Below are positions 1-9,757 of a stretch of 64,000 nucleotides of DNA, in pieces. Source of the stretch: Gallionella sp. (lineage in GTDB: Bacteria > Pseudomonadota > Gammaproteobacteria > Burkholderiales > Gallionellaceae); NCBI GenBank assembly GCA_030652475.1, contig JAUSAO010000105.1, forward strand, positions 26,527-90,526. The letters are read 5' to 3'. Positions within the stretch are counted from its first letter, which is position 1; each line of letters begins with the position of its first letter. A program made the position numbers and the translations under genes. The notes under the pieces are model-generated. The model ran no database searches, had not been told where the DNA came from, and saw nothing but the letters and a program-made list of their open reading frames with translations.

Positions 1-1
1 T

Positions 2-400
2 TTGCCGGAATTGCAGCACATCGCAGGATGGCGGGTAATGATTTTTCGTGGCGATGGCGGTCGCGAACTGTTGGCTGATACGCTCAAGTCGCGGGGTGCA
101 ACGGTGGAGTATGTGACTTGCTACCGGCGCAGCCAGGTACAACAGCCGGTCAGCGAGTTGTTGCGTGCGCAGCCGGATGCCATTACTGTGACCAGCAGCG
201 AGGCGCTGGGTTATTTGTGGCAGATGCTGGATGTGCAGGCACGCCTGGCCTTGTGTAAGATGCCGTTATTTGTGCCACATCAACGCATCGCCGAATTGGC
301 GCACCGCCAGGGTTGGGGGCAAGTGCATCTGACGGGTGCCGGGGATGAGGGTTTGTTGTCTGCGTTGCTGGTCTGGGCAGAAAGGAAAGCCATCTCATGA
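2..400 (+). CDS. hemD: Uroporphyrinogen-III synthase, C-terminal part (partial at window edge)
   Basis: HemD cyclises hydroxymethylbilane to uroporphyrinogen III, the last common step before heme, siroheme and cobalamin branch. Only about 132 C-terminal residues are visible; the frame is open to the window edge, so the first codon shown is not the true start. The text fits the second HemD lobe, with a glycine-rich 'RGDGGRELL' loop and the 'ITVTSSEAL' strand followed by a late 'GAGDEGLLSAL' helix. The stop overlaps the hemX start as ATGA, and the order hemD-hemX-hemY is the classic heme operon order, which supports the call. Confidence 0.88.
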   Translation: MPELQHIAGWRVMIFRGDGGRELLADTLKSRGATVEYVTCYRRSQVQQPVSELLRAQPDAITVTSSEALGYLWQMLDVQARLALCKMPLFVPHQRIAELAHRQGWGQVHLTGAGDEGLLSALLVWAERKAIS

Positions 401-1521
401 GCGAGAACACTACACGCGAGCCGCATCAGCCGGATACCGGGGCTGTGACAGCGCCGCGCCTGACGCATAAAACGTCAATGTCCGATCTGTTTGCGCGCAT
501 CAGCATCACTCAGCTGACACTCATCGTGCTGGTGGTTATTTTTATCTGGCAATGGCTGGAAGGGCAAAGCGCGATCAGTGACATGCGGCAGGAATTGGCG
601 CAGAAGATTGCCGAGATGGATGGCGGGAGCAAGGCGAATGCGATCCTGATTGCAAAAAATCAGGATGAAGTGCGTGCGATGGCGGTCAAAGTAGCCGCCC
701 TTGAGGCTTACCATGCAGAGGCCCAGAATCAGCGCGTTGCGCTGGAAACCTTGTATAACAGCCTGTCGATTAGTCGCGATGAAACCGCCATGGCAGATGT
801 CGAACAATTGTTGCTGATTGCGGGCCAGCAGCTGCAATTGTCGGGCAATGTGAAGGCGGCGCTGATTGCCATGGAGAACGCCGATGCCCGTTTGCAGCGT
901 ATGGAGCGGCTCGCTTTCAACGGCTTGCGCAACTCTATTGGTCAGGATATAGATAAGCTGCGCGCACTGCCCAAAGTGGATGTGGCCGGAATTAATCTGC
1001 AGATCAACAGGTTGTTGTCAGCCGTGGATGCATTGCCGTTGGTTGACCGGCATCGCCCTTCTGAAAACCGGGTTGCAAAAAAGGAGACGCCCATCGTGGA
1101 TGAGGCAGTCTGGCAAAAGCTGTTGCGCACCATCTGGCTGGAAGTCAAACAACTGGTACGGATAGAGAATACCGGCCTGGCGCAAATTTCGCTGTTGCCG
1201 CCCAAACAGGAGTTTTTCCTGCGTGAAAATCTGAAGATGCGCCTGATGCTGGCGCGTCTGGCGTTGTTGTCACGCGATCAGGACAGCTACAGACAAGAGC
1301 TGAAAACCGCGCAGCTTTGGACGAAGCAATTTTTCGACGTCAATTCGCCGGAAGGATCGCGCTTGCTGGATGAGCTCAACAAACTGGCCACCGCCAGTAT
1401 CAACATCGAATTGCCGGATATCAGCGCCAGCCTGCAAGCCGTGCGAAATTATCGCCTGAGCCATGAAAACGCGGCGGACATCGGAACGCAGCGCGCTATT
1501 CCGCAGAAGGCGGCGAGATGA
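397..1521 (+). CDS. hemX: HemX, membrane-anchored uroporphyrinogen-III C-methyltransferase-like protein
   Basis: 374-residue protein with a short cytoplasmic N-terminus, one transmembrane segment at about residues 36-55 ('LTLIVLVVIFIWQWLEG'), then a long helical, coiled-coil-rich periplasmic part. This is the architecture of HemX, encoded with hemD and hemY in proteobacteria. Despite the family name, no SAM-binding methyltransferase motif is seen, and the exact role in tetrapyrrole synthesis is unsettled. Start codon overlaps the hemD stop (ATGA) and its own stop overlaps hemY (ATGA), so translation is probably coupled across the three genes. Confidence 0.87.
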   Translation: MSENTTREPHQPDTGAVTAPRLTHKTSMSDLFARISITQLTLIVLVVIFIWQWLEGQSAISDMRQELAQKIAEMDGGSKANAILIAKNQDEVRAMAVKVAALEAYHAEAQNQRVALETLYNSLSISRDETAMADVEQLLLIAGQQLQLSGNVKAALIAMENADARLQRMERLAFNGLRNSIGQDIDKLRALPKVDVAGINLQINRLLSAVDALPLVDRHRPSENRVAKKETPIVDEAVWQKLLRTIWLEVKQLVRIENTGLAQISLLPPKQEFFLRENLKMRLMLARLALLSRDQDSYRQELKTAQLWTKQFFDVNSPEGSRLLDELNKLATASINIELPDISASLQAVRNYRLSHENAADIGTQRAIPQKAAR

Positions 1522-2237
1522 AGCACCTGGTTTCAATTCTGCTGCTGTTTGCGGCGGCAGTGGCGCTGGGCACGATCCTGCAAAACACTGCTTACGTGCT
1601 GCTGGTCTACCCGCCTTATCGCATTGAGTTATCGCTTAAACTCTTTGTTCTCCTGTTGCTGTCTGTCTTTGTGCTCGGATACTGGCTGATCCATTTGCTG
1701 GCGGCCACCACGCAATTGCCGGCCATCGTGCAGAAGTTGCGGCTTGATCGTGCGCAGAAAAAAGCACGCAAACTGCTCGATATCGCGTTGAGCGCTTTTT
1801 TTGAAGGTCGCTATATGGAAGCGGAAAAAATTGCAGCCAGGGCCATTAAACTGGGAGAAAGCTCCGCCTTGTATCCCATTATCGCGGCGCGTTCAGCGCA
1901 CGAACTCGAGGCGACGGACAGGCGGGATGCGTATTTGTCTATCGTCGGCAGCAAATCGCCGGGCGATACGACGATGCGTTTTATGGCAACGGCGAAGTTC
2001 AAGCTGGATCAGCATGATCAGCAGGGCGCGTTAAATGCCTTGCAGGAATTGCGCGATAGCGGGGCAAGGGTTAATGTCGGCGTGTTGGCTTTGGAGCTCA
2101 AAGCGCAGCAACAGTCGGGCAATTGGGACGAAGTGCTGCGTGTGCTGGAACAGATGGAAAAGCGCAAGGGTATTGATGCCGTGCAGGCCGAGCAGGTGCG
2201 TCAACAAGCTCTGCAGGGAAGAGATCGTCAACAATAA
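1518..2237 (+). CDS. hemY: HemY N-terminal domain protein, apparently truncated
   Basis: Two N-terminal membrane segments (about residues 2-25 and 40-65) followed by a TPR-like helical region ('EAEKIAARAIKLGESSALYPIIAARSA' style helices), as in HemY, an inner-membrane protein of late heme synthesis. The ORF has 239 residues whereas HemY proteins are usually near 400, so the second half of the TPR region is missing. The stop sits next to a minus-strand toxin module, which suggests loss of the 3' half by insertion or deletion. Whether the short protein works is unknown. Start overlaps the hemX stop by 4 nt. Confidence 0.8.
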   Translation: MKHLVSILLLFAAAVALGTILQNTAYVLLVYPPYRIELSLKLFVLLLLSVFVLGYWLIHLLAATTQLPAIVQKLRLDRAQKKARKLLDIALSAFFEGRYMEAEKIAARAIKLGESSALYPIIAARSAHELEATDRRDAYLSIVGSKSPGDTTMRFMATAKFKLDQHDQQGALNALQELRDSGARVNVGVLALELKAQQQSGNWDEVLRVLEQMEKRKGIDAVQAEQVRQQALQGRDRQQ

Positions 2238-2285
2238 TCTCTAAACGGCTGACCACATCCAGCAAAATTTCCATCGCGCGCCCCT

Positions 2286-2645
2286 TCATTGCAGCGGAGC
2301 GATAATCCAGTCAGCCAAACGTTGACGCAACCGCATCAACATGTCGTCTTTGATGTTGCCAATGCTGCCAACCAACATCGCGCCATCCAGCACGGCCAGT
2401 CTTGATAAGCGCAATACGCTGGCAGCTTTCAATCCAGTGGCAGCAAAATCGGTATCATTCTGGGTAAGGACTTCATCGAGGCCAGTCTCGGCCTGTTGTA
2501 CTTGCGAAGAAACCATGCACACCAGCCAATCGTCGAAATGGTTGGACGCTGGTCGCAACAGCAGCACAGGACGGAGTTTGGTTCCCGACAAATCGGTGTA
2601 AGGAAAAGGCGTGAGGACGATCTGCCCAGCCCGCTTCATTGCCAA
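2286..2645 (-). CDS. MazF/PemK-like type II toxin
   Basis: 119 residues with the PemK/MazF fold signature at the N-terminus ('GQIVLTPFPYTDLSGTKLRPVLLL'-type start: a G-x-I-V strand, then the loop ending K-x-RPV/L) and a downstream 'SSQVQQ' segment. Members are mRNA interferases or related growth inhibitors. It is translated after, and overlaps by 10 nt, a small acidic antitoxin gene, the usual antitoxin-first order. Start may be either of two nearby Met codons (MAMKRAG or MKRAG). The stop overlaps by ATGA another short, truncated reading frame that runs into the hemY junction. Toxin activity is inferred. Confidence 0.8.
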   Translation of the reverse strand: MAMKRAGQIVLTPFPYTDLSGTKLRPVLLLRPASNHFDDWLVCMVSSQVQQAETGLDEVLTQNDTDFAATGLKAASVLRLSRLAVLDGAMLVGSIGNIKDDMLMRLRQRLADWIIAPLQ

Positions 2646-2875
2646 CGTTCCTTGATGTCATCGCGCGTATAGCTCACAGCCTCATCTTCCATGCCGCGCA
2701 ATGCCTGACGCATGGCTAATTGGGCAAACTCGCCGTCCGTCCATTCTTCAGGTTCTTGTCGCTTGCTACTTACTATCCCTGATTTTGTGGCAAGAAACTC
2801 AACGAAGTCGAATACTTCTGCGCGCTTGTCTTGTGGCAGGTTTTGCAGTGTTTCGATCAGTTCCGCATATCCCAT
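2636..2875 (-). CDS. Small antitoxin (DUF2281-like) partner of the MazF-like toxin
   Basis: 79 residues. The N-terminal helix pair 'LIETLQNLPQDKRAEVFDFVEFL' is typical of DUF2281/VapB-like antitoxins, followed by an acidic, probably disordered toxin-binding tail. A strong ribosome site (GGAGGAAT) precedes the ATG by a few bases. It overlaps the toxin gene and so forms a two-gene operon on the minus strand. The partner assignment rests on gene order and size. Confidence 0.75.
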   Translation of the reverse strand: MGYAELIETLQNLPQDKRAEVFDFVEFLATKSGIVSSKRQEPEEWTDGEFAQLAMRQALRGMEDEAVSYTRDDIKERWQ

Positions 2876-3073
2876 TTATTCCTCCATTGGGGTTATATCA
2901 ACTCGATAACCGTGGTCTGTCCCCTGATTCCAGTCCCCTGATTCCAGAAATCGATTTCAGAAAAATATGTCATTTAATAAATTAAATTCAGTGAGTTACC
3001 CTGTGCATAACTTCGAATCTCCGGACAGTAGTGAGCCAAAATAATTTTCTTCATTTCAGTCCCCTTAATTGTT

Positions 3074-3298
3074 TTAGGGCGTTGTTTGCCAAGAAATATC
3101 AATTTTTCTATGGCTTGACACACAGTCTCGCAGATAAAGATTTATAAGGCTCTGATACGGTACACCCTTTTCGTCAGCCATTTGTTTGAAATAGCCAATA
3201 ACATCTTCGCTCAACCGCATCGTGACAGATTTTTTGAGCTTAGCCGCATAAGGATTTTTGCGGGATTTCATTTTTGACAGATCGTATTCAGTTTTCAT
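3074..3298 (-). CDS. brnA: BrnA-type antitoxin
   Basis: 74 residues. The central 'KSVTMRLSEDVIGYFKQMA' segment is a ribbon-helix-helix DNA-binding core as in BrnA, the antitoxin and autorepressor of BrnT. It lies downstream of brnT and overlaps its stop by ATGA; this toxin-first order is characteristic of BrnTA and unlike most type II modules. It probably binds the palindrome in the brnT promoter. C-terminus 'IDISWQTTP' is short, as in the family. Confidence 0.82.
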   Translation of the reverse strand: MKTEYDLSKMKSRKNPYAAKLKKSVTMRLSEDVIGYFKQMADEKGVPYQSLINLYLRDCVSSHRKIDISWQTTP

Positions 3299-3582
3299 GG
3301 CTTAACCCCTTGATAATAGTTACTCTCGTTTTTCGTGGCTTTTCTTGCCGAGATGATCCGAACAATGTTGCCTTGGTCGCGTTCGCAATGGCAGACAATC
3401 AGGAGGCGAGCTTCATCACTGAAGCCAAGCATCAGAAATCTGTCTTCTGACACGGAATTATCTTCATCAAAGAATTGCACAGCGAACTCGTCGTAGAAGA
3501 CAGATTGAGCCTCCTCAAACGAAACGCCATGCTTCTTCTTGTTTGAGGCCGCTTTAGCTGTATCCCACTCGAATGCAATCAT
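3295..3582 (-). CDS. brnT: BrnT-type ribonuclease toxin
   Basis: 95 residues starting 'MIAFEWDTAKAASNKKKHGV', the standard BrnT opening, with 'SFEEAQSVFYDE' next and the conserved 'IVRIISARKATKNE' near the C-terminus that carries RelE-like catalytic basic residues. BrnT is a RelE-fold RNase that stops translation under stress. It is the first gene of a brnT-brnA pair. The predicted promoter -10 box lies only six bases before the ATG, so the message may be leaderless. The module is adjacent to an attC-like site. Confidence 0.85.
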   Translation of the reverse strand: MIAFEWDTAKAASNKKKHGVSFEEAQSVFYDEFAVQFFDEDNSVSEDRFLMLGFSDEARLLIVCHCERDQGNIVRIISARKATKNESNYYQGVKP

Positions 3583-3585
3583 GAA

Positions 3586-3616
3586 TACATTGTATGTACG
3601 CTGGATAAATTGTCAA
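3586..3616 (-). promoter_or_regulatory. Promoter and palindromic operator of brnTA
   Basis: Reading the minus strand: -35 TTGACA (3611-3616), 16-bp spacer, -10 TACAAT (3589-3594). The -10 is covered by the palindrome TACAT-TGT-ATGTA (3586-3598), a good place for the BrnA ribbon-helix-helix repressor. Only six bases separate the -10 from the brnT ATG. Boxes are seen directly; repressor binding is inferred. Confidence 0.65.
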
Positions 3617-3620
3617 GAAG

Positions 3621-3680
3621 CCCTAACGAGCTAAGGGGCTGCGCGCTTTTGCGCAGTCCTTCTTGAACGCAAGGTTAGGC
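3621..3680 (-). other. Integron attC-like site (downstream of the cassette gene)
   Basis: 60-bp imperfect palindrome. On the minus strand it opens GCCTAAC (R''), contains CGTTCAAG like known attC sites, a hairpin around GCGC-AAAA-GCGC, then CTTAGCTC and closes GTTAGGG (R'; the last base departs from the GTTRRRY consensus). It sits just 3' of the minus-strand gene ending at 3706, the position expected for a cassette's own attC. Confidence 0.7.
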
Positions 3681-3705
3681 CAGAACCATGCAACCCATGG
3701 TTTGT

Positions 3706-4608
3706 TCACGGTTGTACTCTCTCAACTGGTAAAGTAGTACATCGGAACGAGCCAGGTAGTTTTGTCACCTCCGAATAGTCAATCAGAATAGTCTCAACAC
3801 CTTTGGATTCTAGCAATGTAGCCAAGCGTTCGCTCCGTTCACGCATAACCACTTTTCGGGGTGAAAGGGCAAATGTGTTGATTTCAAGGTTTGCTGTTTC
3901 CTCATCTGTGGCCTCTATCAAGTCAAAATGATTTTCGAGCCATTTCAGGCTTTCTGGCTTGAAACTCTTGGTGTGAATAAACCCGATCCCTTTGGCGGGA
4001 ATATTAAACTTCGTGTCCAAGTGAATTATTCCTCTATGCGTAAACTCTATCGTAACTATTTCGCGGTCTATTCCTGATTCTTTCAGTTTTCTTCTCAAGC
4101 AATCAACACCCTCTTTGTTGGTTTCCTCACCCAGTCCGACGATGACATACTGTTCATCTACGATTACGTCGCCGCCCTCAATTGATCCCTTTTCAATGTG
4201 AGCAACTTTGGAAAAGCGAGGGAGTAGATTTTCTAGTCCTTCAAGCTCTCGTTTCCTGTAATAGCGCCTCGGATTCGCGCAGAAAAAGGTATCATCAATT
4301 GCGAACCCTATATCCCTTGTGTAATGTTGTGTAGCACAACCAGATACTTGATCCGCTAATAACACTTCAACTCCGTTAGCCTTCATGATTTCCATGAACG
4401 TTTGTTGCTGCCTGCGCACTTTTTCACAGTTAAAAAACGGATTGAATTTGTTATACCAAAGCTGATAAAGGAGGGCTGCGTCAATTCCTCCGTACCGTAG
4501 AACCGAACTGACAGAGACGGGATTAGCGAAACACATCACCACTGTTTTCAGCGTTGCTGTTTCAGATGGAAGATTGATTGAGATGAGGTCGGTTTTATTT
4601 TGATTCAT
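3706..4608 (-). CDS. Arginine deiminase/amidinohydrolase-family enzyme, likely integron cassette gene
   Basis: 300-residue member of the guanidino-group-modifying superfamily (arginine deiminase, dimethylarginine dimethylaminohydrolase, amidinotransferase). The expected landmarks are present: TRD at 97-99, EGGD at 144-147 (catalytic Glu/Asp), HLDT with His196, and a C-terminal nucleophile Cys290 in 'GSFRCTTLPV'. It should therefore be catalytically competent, acting on an arginine-like guanidino group in the cytoplasm; the true substrate cannot be read from sequence. The gene is alone, in the same orientation as two flanking attC-like sites, so it is best seen as a single-gene integron cassette without an integrase nearby. 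Confidence 0.75.
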   Translation of the reverse strand: MNQNKTDLISINLPSETATLKTVVMCFANPVSVSSVLRYGGIDAALLYQLWYNKFNPFFNCEKVRRQQQTFMEIMKANGVEVLLADQVSGCATQHYTRDIGFAIDDTFFCANPRRYYRKRELEGLENLLPRFSKVAHIEKGSIEGGDVIVDEQYVIVGLGEETNKEGVDCLRRKLKESGIDREIVTIEFTHRGIIHLDTKFNIPAKGIGFIHTKSFKPESLKWLENHFDLIEATDEETANLEINTFALSPRKVVMRERSERLATLLESKGVETILIDYSEVTKLPGSFRCTTLPVERVQP

Positions 4609-4665
4609 AACTCGTGGATAGCTTTTCGATTGCGTTCATGGATAAGGTTCCCTCGTCAACAAGTG

Positions 4666-4730
4666 GCCTAACGTAGAGCTAAGCGGGCGGCGCGGCTTTT
4701 TGCGCAGCTCCGCTTGAGCGCCGGTTAGGT
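4666..4730 (-). other. Integron attC-like site (upstream of the cassette gene)
   Basis: 65-bp palindrome with R'' ACCTAAC and R' GTTAGGC when read on the minus strand, both matching RYYYAAC/GTTRRRY. The interior has GCTCAAGCGGAGC, a loop near GCGCAAAAAGCCGC, and CCGCTTAGCTC, the usual attC layout. Same orientation as the site at 3621-3680, so the two delimit a cassette of about 1 kb. Confidence 0.72.
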
Positions 4731-4789
4731 CTCTTCGCCATGAATGATACCCCTCGCCGAAACTTCGATTTGCGATAGAACATTTAAAT

Positions 4790-4814
4790 GGTGGGCAGAT
4801 AAAACCTGCCCACC
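4790..4814. repeat. Hairpin downstream of pgm
   Basis: Perfect 9-bp inverted repeat GGTGGGCAG/CTGCCCACC with a 7-nt loop, 36 bp past the pgm stop. It could be a 3'-end stabiliser, weak terminator or REP-like repeat; no clear T-run follows on the minus strand. Confidence 0.5.
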
Positions 4815-4849
4815 CTACGGGAATCTATTGATTCCGCCCCATTTTTACA

Positions 4850-6556
<1,707 letters not shown>

Positions 6557-6754
6557 TTACCATTAGTAGGGAAAATTCAGGCTAGGCGAACACCTGGCAA
6601 CATTATTTGATAGTCAGGGGGGTTGACCCGTTGCTTCGTCAGTTGTCTCTGGCATCAATCACATTTACGTCAGGATTGAACCGATGACTTTCCCCAAAGT
6701 CGCATTTTCCTGCAATAATTACGCAACCAATGATATTGAAAGTGAGCAGGCAAA

Positions 6755-7417
6755 ATGATGAGTCAAGACGATTTGAAACGTGCGGTGGCACTCGCTGCGA
6801 TTGAATATGTTCCGCTGGATTGCATCGTGGGTGTGGGAACGGGTTCAACCGCCAATTTCTTTATTGATGAATTAGCCAAGATCAAACACAAAATACGCGG
6901 TGCGGTGGCCAGCTCTGAAGCTTCGGCCATTCGTTTGCGCGGGCACGGTATTGAGGTGCTGTCACTGAACGAGGCGGGTGATTTGCCTGTGTACGTGGAT
7001 GGCGCGGATGAAATAACCCGTCACATGCACATGGTGAAGGGCGGCGGCGGGGCGCTGACGCGCGAAAAGATTGTCGCTGGTGCGAGCAAAAAATTTATTT
7101 GTCTGTGCGATGCCAGCAAGCTGGTCGGTGTGCTGGGCAAGTTCCCGTTGCCAATCGAAGTGATTCCTATGGCGCGCAGTTCTGTTGCGCGGCAGCTGGT
7201 TGCGCTGGGCGGGCAACCCAAGTTGCGCGAGGGCTTCACCACCGATAATGGTAACGTCATTCTCGATGTGCACGGCATGAGCATCATGAATCCGGTTGAG
7301 CTGGAATCGACGCTGGATCATATCGCCGGCGTGGTGACCAATGGTCTGTTTGCGCGCCGTGGAGCAGATGTGCTGCTGCTGGGCACGCCGGAAGGCGTGA
7401 AGACGATGACGGTCTGA
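6755..7417 (+). CDS. rpiA: Ribose-5-phosphate isomerase A
   Basis: Converts ribose-5-phosphate and ribulose-5-phosphate, needed both for the pentose phosphate pathway and to regenerate ribulose-1,5-bisphosphate in the Calvin cycle encoded further along. 220 residues. Seen: '[16 protein letters not shown]' (phosphate loop), '[14 protein letters not shown]', 'VYVDGADEI' (catalytic Asp pair) and '[12 protein letters not shown]'. Two ATGs lie in tandem (6755 and 6758) behind GAGCAGG; either may be used. Intact. Confidence 0.95.
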   Translation: MMSQDDLKRAVALAAIEYVPLDCIVGVGTGSTANFFIDELAKIKHKIRGAVASSEASAIRLRGHGIEVLSLNEAGDLPVYVDGADEITRHMHMVKGGGGALTREKIVAGASKKFICLCDASKLVGVLGKFPLPIEVIPMARSSVARQLVALGGQPKLREGFTTDNGNVILDVHGMSIMNPVELESTLDHIAGVVTNGLFARRGADVLLLGTPEGVKTMTV

Positions 7418-7448
7418 GCCATGCTGCCGGCGAGTGCGTGCAGTGCTG

Positions 7449-7482
7449 CTGTCACAAATTTTTCACACTGAGCTTATATACT
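7449..7482 (+). promoter_or_regulatory. Pho box and promoter of phoU-ppx
   Basis: CTGTCACAAATTTTTCAC (7449-7466) matches the PhoB consensus CTGTCATAAATCTGTCAC at 15 of 18 positions. Ten bases later comes a -10 TATACT (7477-7482), the spacing expected when a Pho box replaces the -35. It lies 33 bp before the phoU ATG. Phosphate-starvation control of phoU-ppx is therefore likely. Confidence 0.72.
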
Positions 7483-7514
7483 GCAATATTTTATCCATCC
7501 AATTGAGGAACCCC

Positions 7515-8222
7515 ATGAACAGTACTGATCACACCTCCAAGCAATTCGATGTCGAGCTTGAAGCCATACGTGCCTACGTGTTGCAGATGGGAGGGCTGGT
7601 AGAAAGTCAGATCAAGAGTGCCGTCATCTCGCTGGTGGACGGTGATGTTGAACTGATGAATCGGGTGATTGATGATGATCATCGTGTCAATGCCATGGAG
7701 GTCAAGATAGACGACGTCTGTAGTCAGGTGATCGCGCGCCGCCAGCCGACTGCCAGCGATTTGCGTCTGGTAATGATGGTCGTCAAAACGATCACCGATC
7801 TTGAGCGTATCGGTGATGAAGCCGAAAAAATCGCCCGCATGGCCAAGATGCTGTCGCAAAAACACGGGCTGGCCATCCCGCGTTATCACGAAATTAAACA
7901 TGCTGCGGAAATTGCGGTGGATATGTTGCGCAAATCGCTGGATGCGTTTGCGCGTCTGGATGTGGTCATGGCCGCCGAAGTGGTTCGTCAGGATGATCAG
8001 GTAGACGAAGAATTCCGCTCCATCATGCGCTATCTCATCACCTTCATGATGGAAGATCCGCGCACCATTTCCACTTCGCTGGAAATATTATTCGTGGCGA
8101 AGGCGATTGAGCGTATCGGCGACCACGCCAAGAATATCTCCGAATACGTCATCTATATGGTCAAGGGGCGTGATGTGCGTCATGTTTCCCTCGATGAAAT
8201 CGAACGCGAAGTTCTCAAGTAA
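7515..8222 (+). CDS. phoU: Phosphate signalling regulator PhoU
   Basis: 235 residues in two PhoU repeats, each with an E/D-x-x-x-D-like metal-cluster motif: 'TDLERIGDEAEKIARMA' and 'KAIERIGDHAKNISEYV'. PhoU restrains PhoR/PhoB signalling and Pst transport when phosphate is plentiful. The ORF track opens earlier, but ATG 7515 has a GAGGAA site and gives the canonical N-terminus 'HTSKQFDVELEAIRAYVLQMG'. The gene is not with pstSCAB here but is followed directly by ppx with a TAATG overlap, so polyphosphate breakdown is coupled to phosphate sensing. Confidence 0.95.
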   Translation: MNSTDHTSKQFDVELEAIRAYVLQMGGLVESQIKSAVISLVDGDVELMNRVIDDDHRVNAMEVKIDDVCSQVIARRQPTASDLRLVMMVVKTITDLERIGDEAEKIARMAKMLSQKHGLAIPRYHEIKHAAEIAVDMLRKSLDAFARLDVVMAAEVVRQDDQVDEEFRSIMRYLITFMMEDPRTISTSLEILFVAKAIERIGDHAKNISEYVIYMVKGRDVRHVSLDEIEREVLK

Positions 8223-9724
8223 TGGAACAGCAACCCATACTTGCTGCTGTTGATATGGGGTCGAACAGCTTTCGGCTCCAGGTGGCAAGGGTGGAAGGCG
8301 AGCAACTTTACATGCTGGACGGACTGCGCGAACCGGTGCGTCTGGCCGCCGGCCTCACGGCAGACAATTATCTGGATGAAGCGGCGCAACAGCGCGCACT
8401 TGAAGCGCTGGGGCGTTTTGCCGAACGACTGCGTGACCTGCCGCCAGGCGCAGTGCGTGCAGTGGGTACCAACTCACTGCGCGTGGCTGAAAATGCCGCA
8501 GAATTTATCGCAAAAGCAGAAAAAGTCTTGGGTTTCCCGATAGAAGTCATTGCCGGGCACGAAGAAGCACGGCTGATTTATATGGGCGTGGCGCATGGTC
8601 TGCCTCAGACGGATGACAATCTGCTGGTGATGGATATAGGCGGTGGCTCCACCGAATTCATTATTGGCCACGGTATGACACCGCTCAAGCTGGAGAGCCT
8701 GTATATGGGCTGTGTCAGTTTTAGCAGCCGGTTTTTTCCGGACGGGAAAATCAGCAAGCGCAGCATGGAAAAGGCAGAGATTGCCGCCCGCAGTGAATTG
8801 CAGGCCATCATCGTAGACTATCGCGATCACTGGCAGAAAGCGCTCGGCTCATCGGGTACCGCCAAGGCGATCGCCGAAATACTGGAAATGAACGGCTACA
8901 GCAAGAACGGCATCACCCGTGATGGCCTGGAAAAACTGCGTGCGGAACTGCTCAAGGCGGGGGATATTAAAAAGCTGAATCTGCAAGGCTTGCGCGAGGA
9001 CAGATTGCCTTCGTTGCCGGGCGGCTTCGCGATCATGTATGCCGCGTTTTGCGAATTGGGCATCACCGATATGCAAGTTGCGCTCAGTGCTCTGCGTGAA
9101 GGGGTGTTATATGATTTGTGGGGACGCTTCCACAATAATGATATGCGTGATGTCACCGTGCAGCATTTCATGCATCGTTATCATGTGGTTCCGGCACAGG
9201 CCGCGCGCGTATCCAGACTGGCCCTTGAACTGGCACGGCAATTCTTCGCTAACGATACGAGCGGTTCACAGCGCACGCTCCAGGCTAACGAGTCGGCTCT
9301 GCAAGTGCTGGGCTGGGTCGCCAATCTGCATGCCATCGGCATCCGCGTGGCACACAGTGGTTACCATAAACATACCGCCTATATTCTCGCCAATGCTGAT
9401 ATGCCGGGTTTTTCGAAGAAGGAGCAGGCAAGACTGAGCTTGCTTGCGCTGGCGCATCGCCGCAGCATGAAAAAATTGCAGGGTTTGTTGACGGATGAAG
9501 AGGATTGCGTGCTGGCGATGAGTTTGCGCCTGGCGGCCTTGTTTTACCGTAATCGCAGCGATGTCGCCTTGCCCGAGATGCATGCCAGTTTCAGCGGAAA
9601 AAAGTATTCTCTTGCCATGAACGCGGGCTGGCTGGAACAAAGCCCGCTGACAGAAGCGGCTTTGCAGGAAGAAGTGAAGCAATGGAAGACGCTGGGCGTC
9701 ACCATGCAGATTATCAAAAAATAA
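8222..9724 (+). CDS. ppx: Exopolyphosphatase (Ppx/GppA family)
   Basis: Hydrolyses terminal phosphates of polyphosphate, or pppGpp in the GppA subgroup. 500 residues: N-terminal actin-like ATPase fold with 'AAVDMGSNSFRLQVARV' and the second phosphate loop 'VMDIGGGSTEFIIG', then an HD-like C-terminal region around 'LGWVANLHAIGIRVAHSGYHKH'. Length and two-domain layout fit Ppx better than short forms. Start overlaps the phoU stop by one base (TAATG). Cotranscription with phoU from the Pho-box promoter is inferred. Confidence 0.92.
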   Translation: MEQQPILAAVDMGSNSFRLQVARVEGEQLYMLDGLREPVRLAAGLTADNYLDEAAQQRALEALGRFAERLRDLPPGAVRAVGTNSLRVAENAAEFIAKAEKVLGFPIEVIAGHEEARLIYMGVAHGLPQTDDNLLVMDIGGGSTEFIIGHGMTPLKLESLYMGCVSFSSRFFPDGKISKRSMEKAEIAARSELQAIIVDYRDHWQKALGSSGTAKAIAEILEMNGYSKNGITRDGLEKLRAELLKAGDIKKLNLQGLREDRLPSLPGGFAIMYAAFCELGITDMQVALSALREGVLYDLWGRFHNNDMRDVTVQHFMHRYHVVPAQAARVSRLALELARQFFANDTSGSQRTLQANESALQVLGWVANLHAIGIRVAHSGYHKHTAYILANADMPGFSKKEQARLSLLALAHRRSMKKLQGLLTDEEDCVLAMSLRLAALFYRNRSDVALPEMHASFSGKKYSLAMNAGWLEQSPLTEAALQEEVKQWKTLGVTMQIIKK

Positions 9725-9757
9725 CCTCCGTTCTCCTTCAGTGGTAAACTCCGCGCC

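Noticed and set aside
2890-3060. A third attC site downstream of brnA
   Set aside because: Some CCCTAA and GTT fragments exist but no paired R''/R' with a foldable centre was found.
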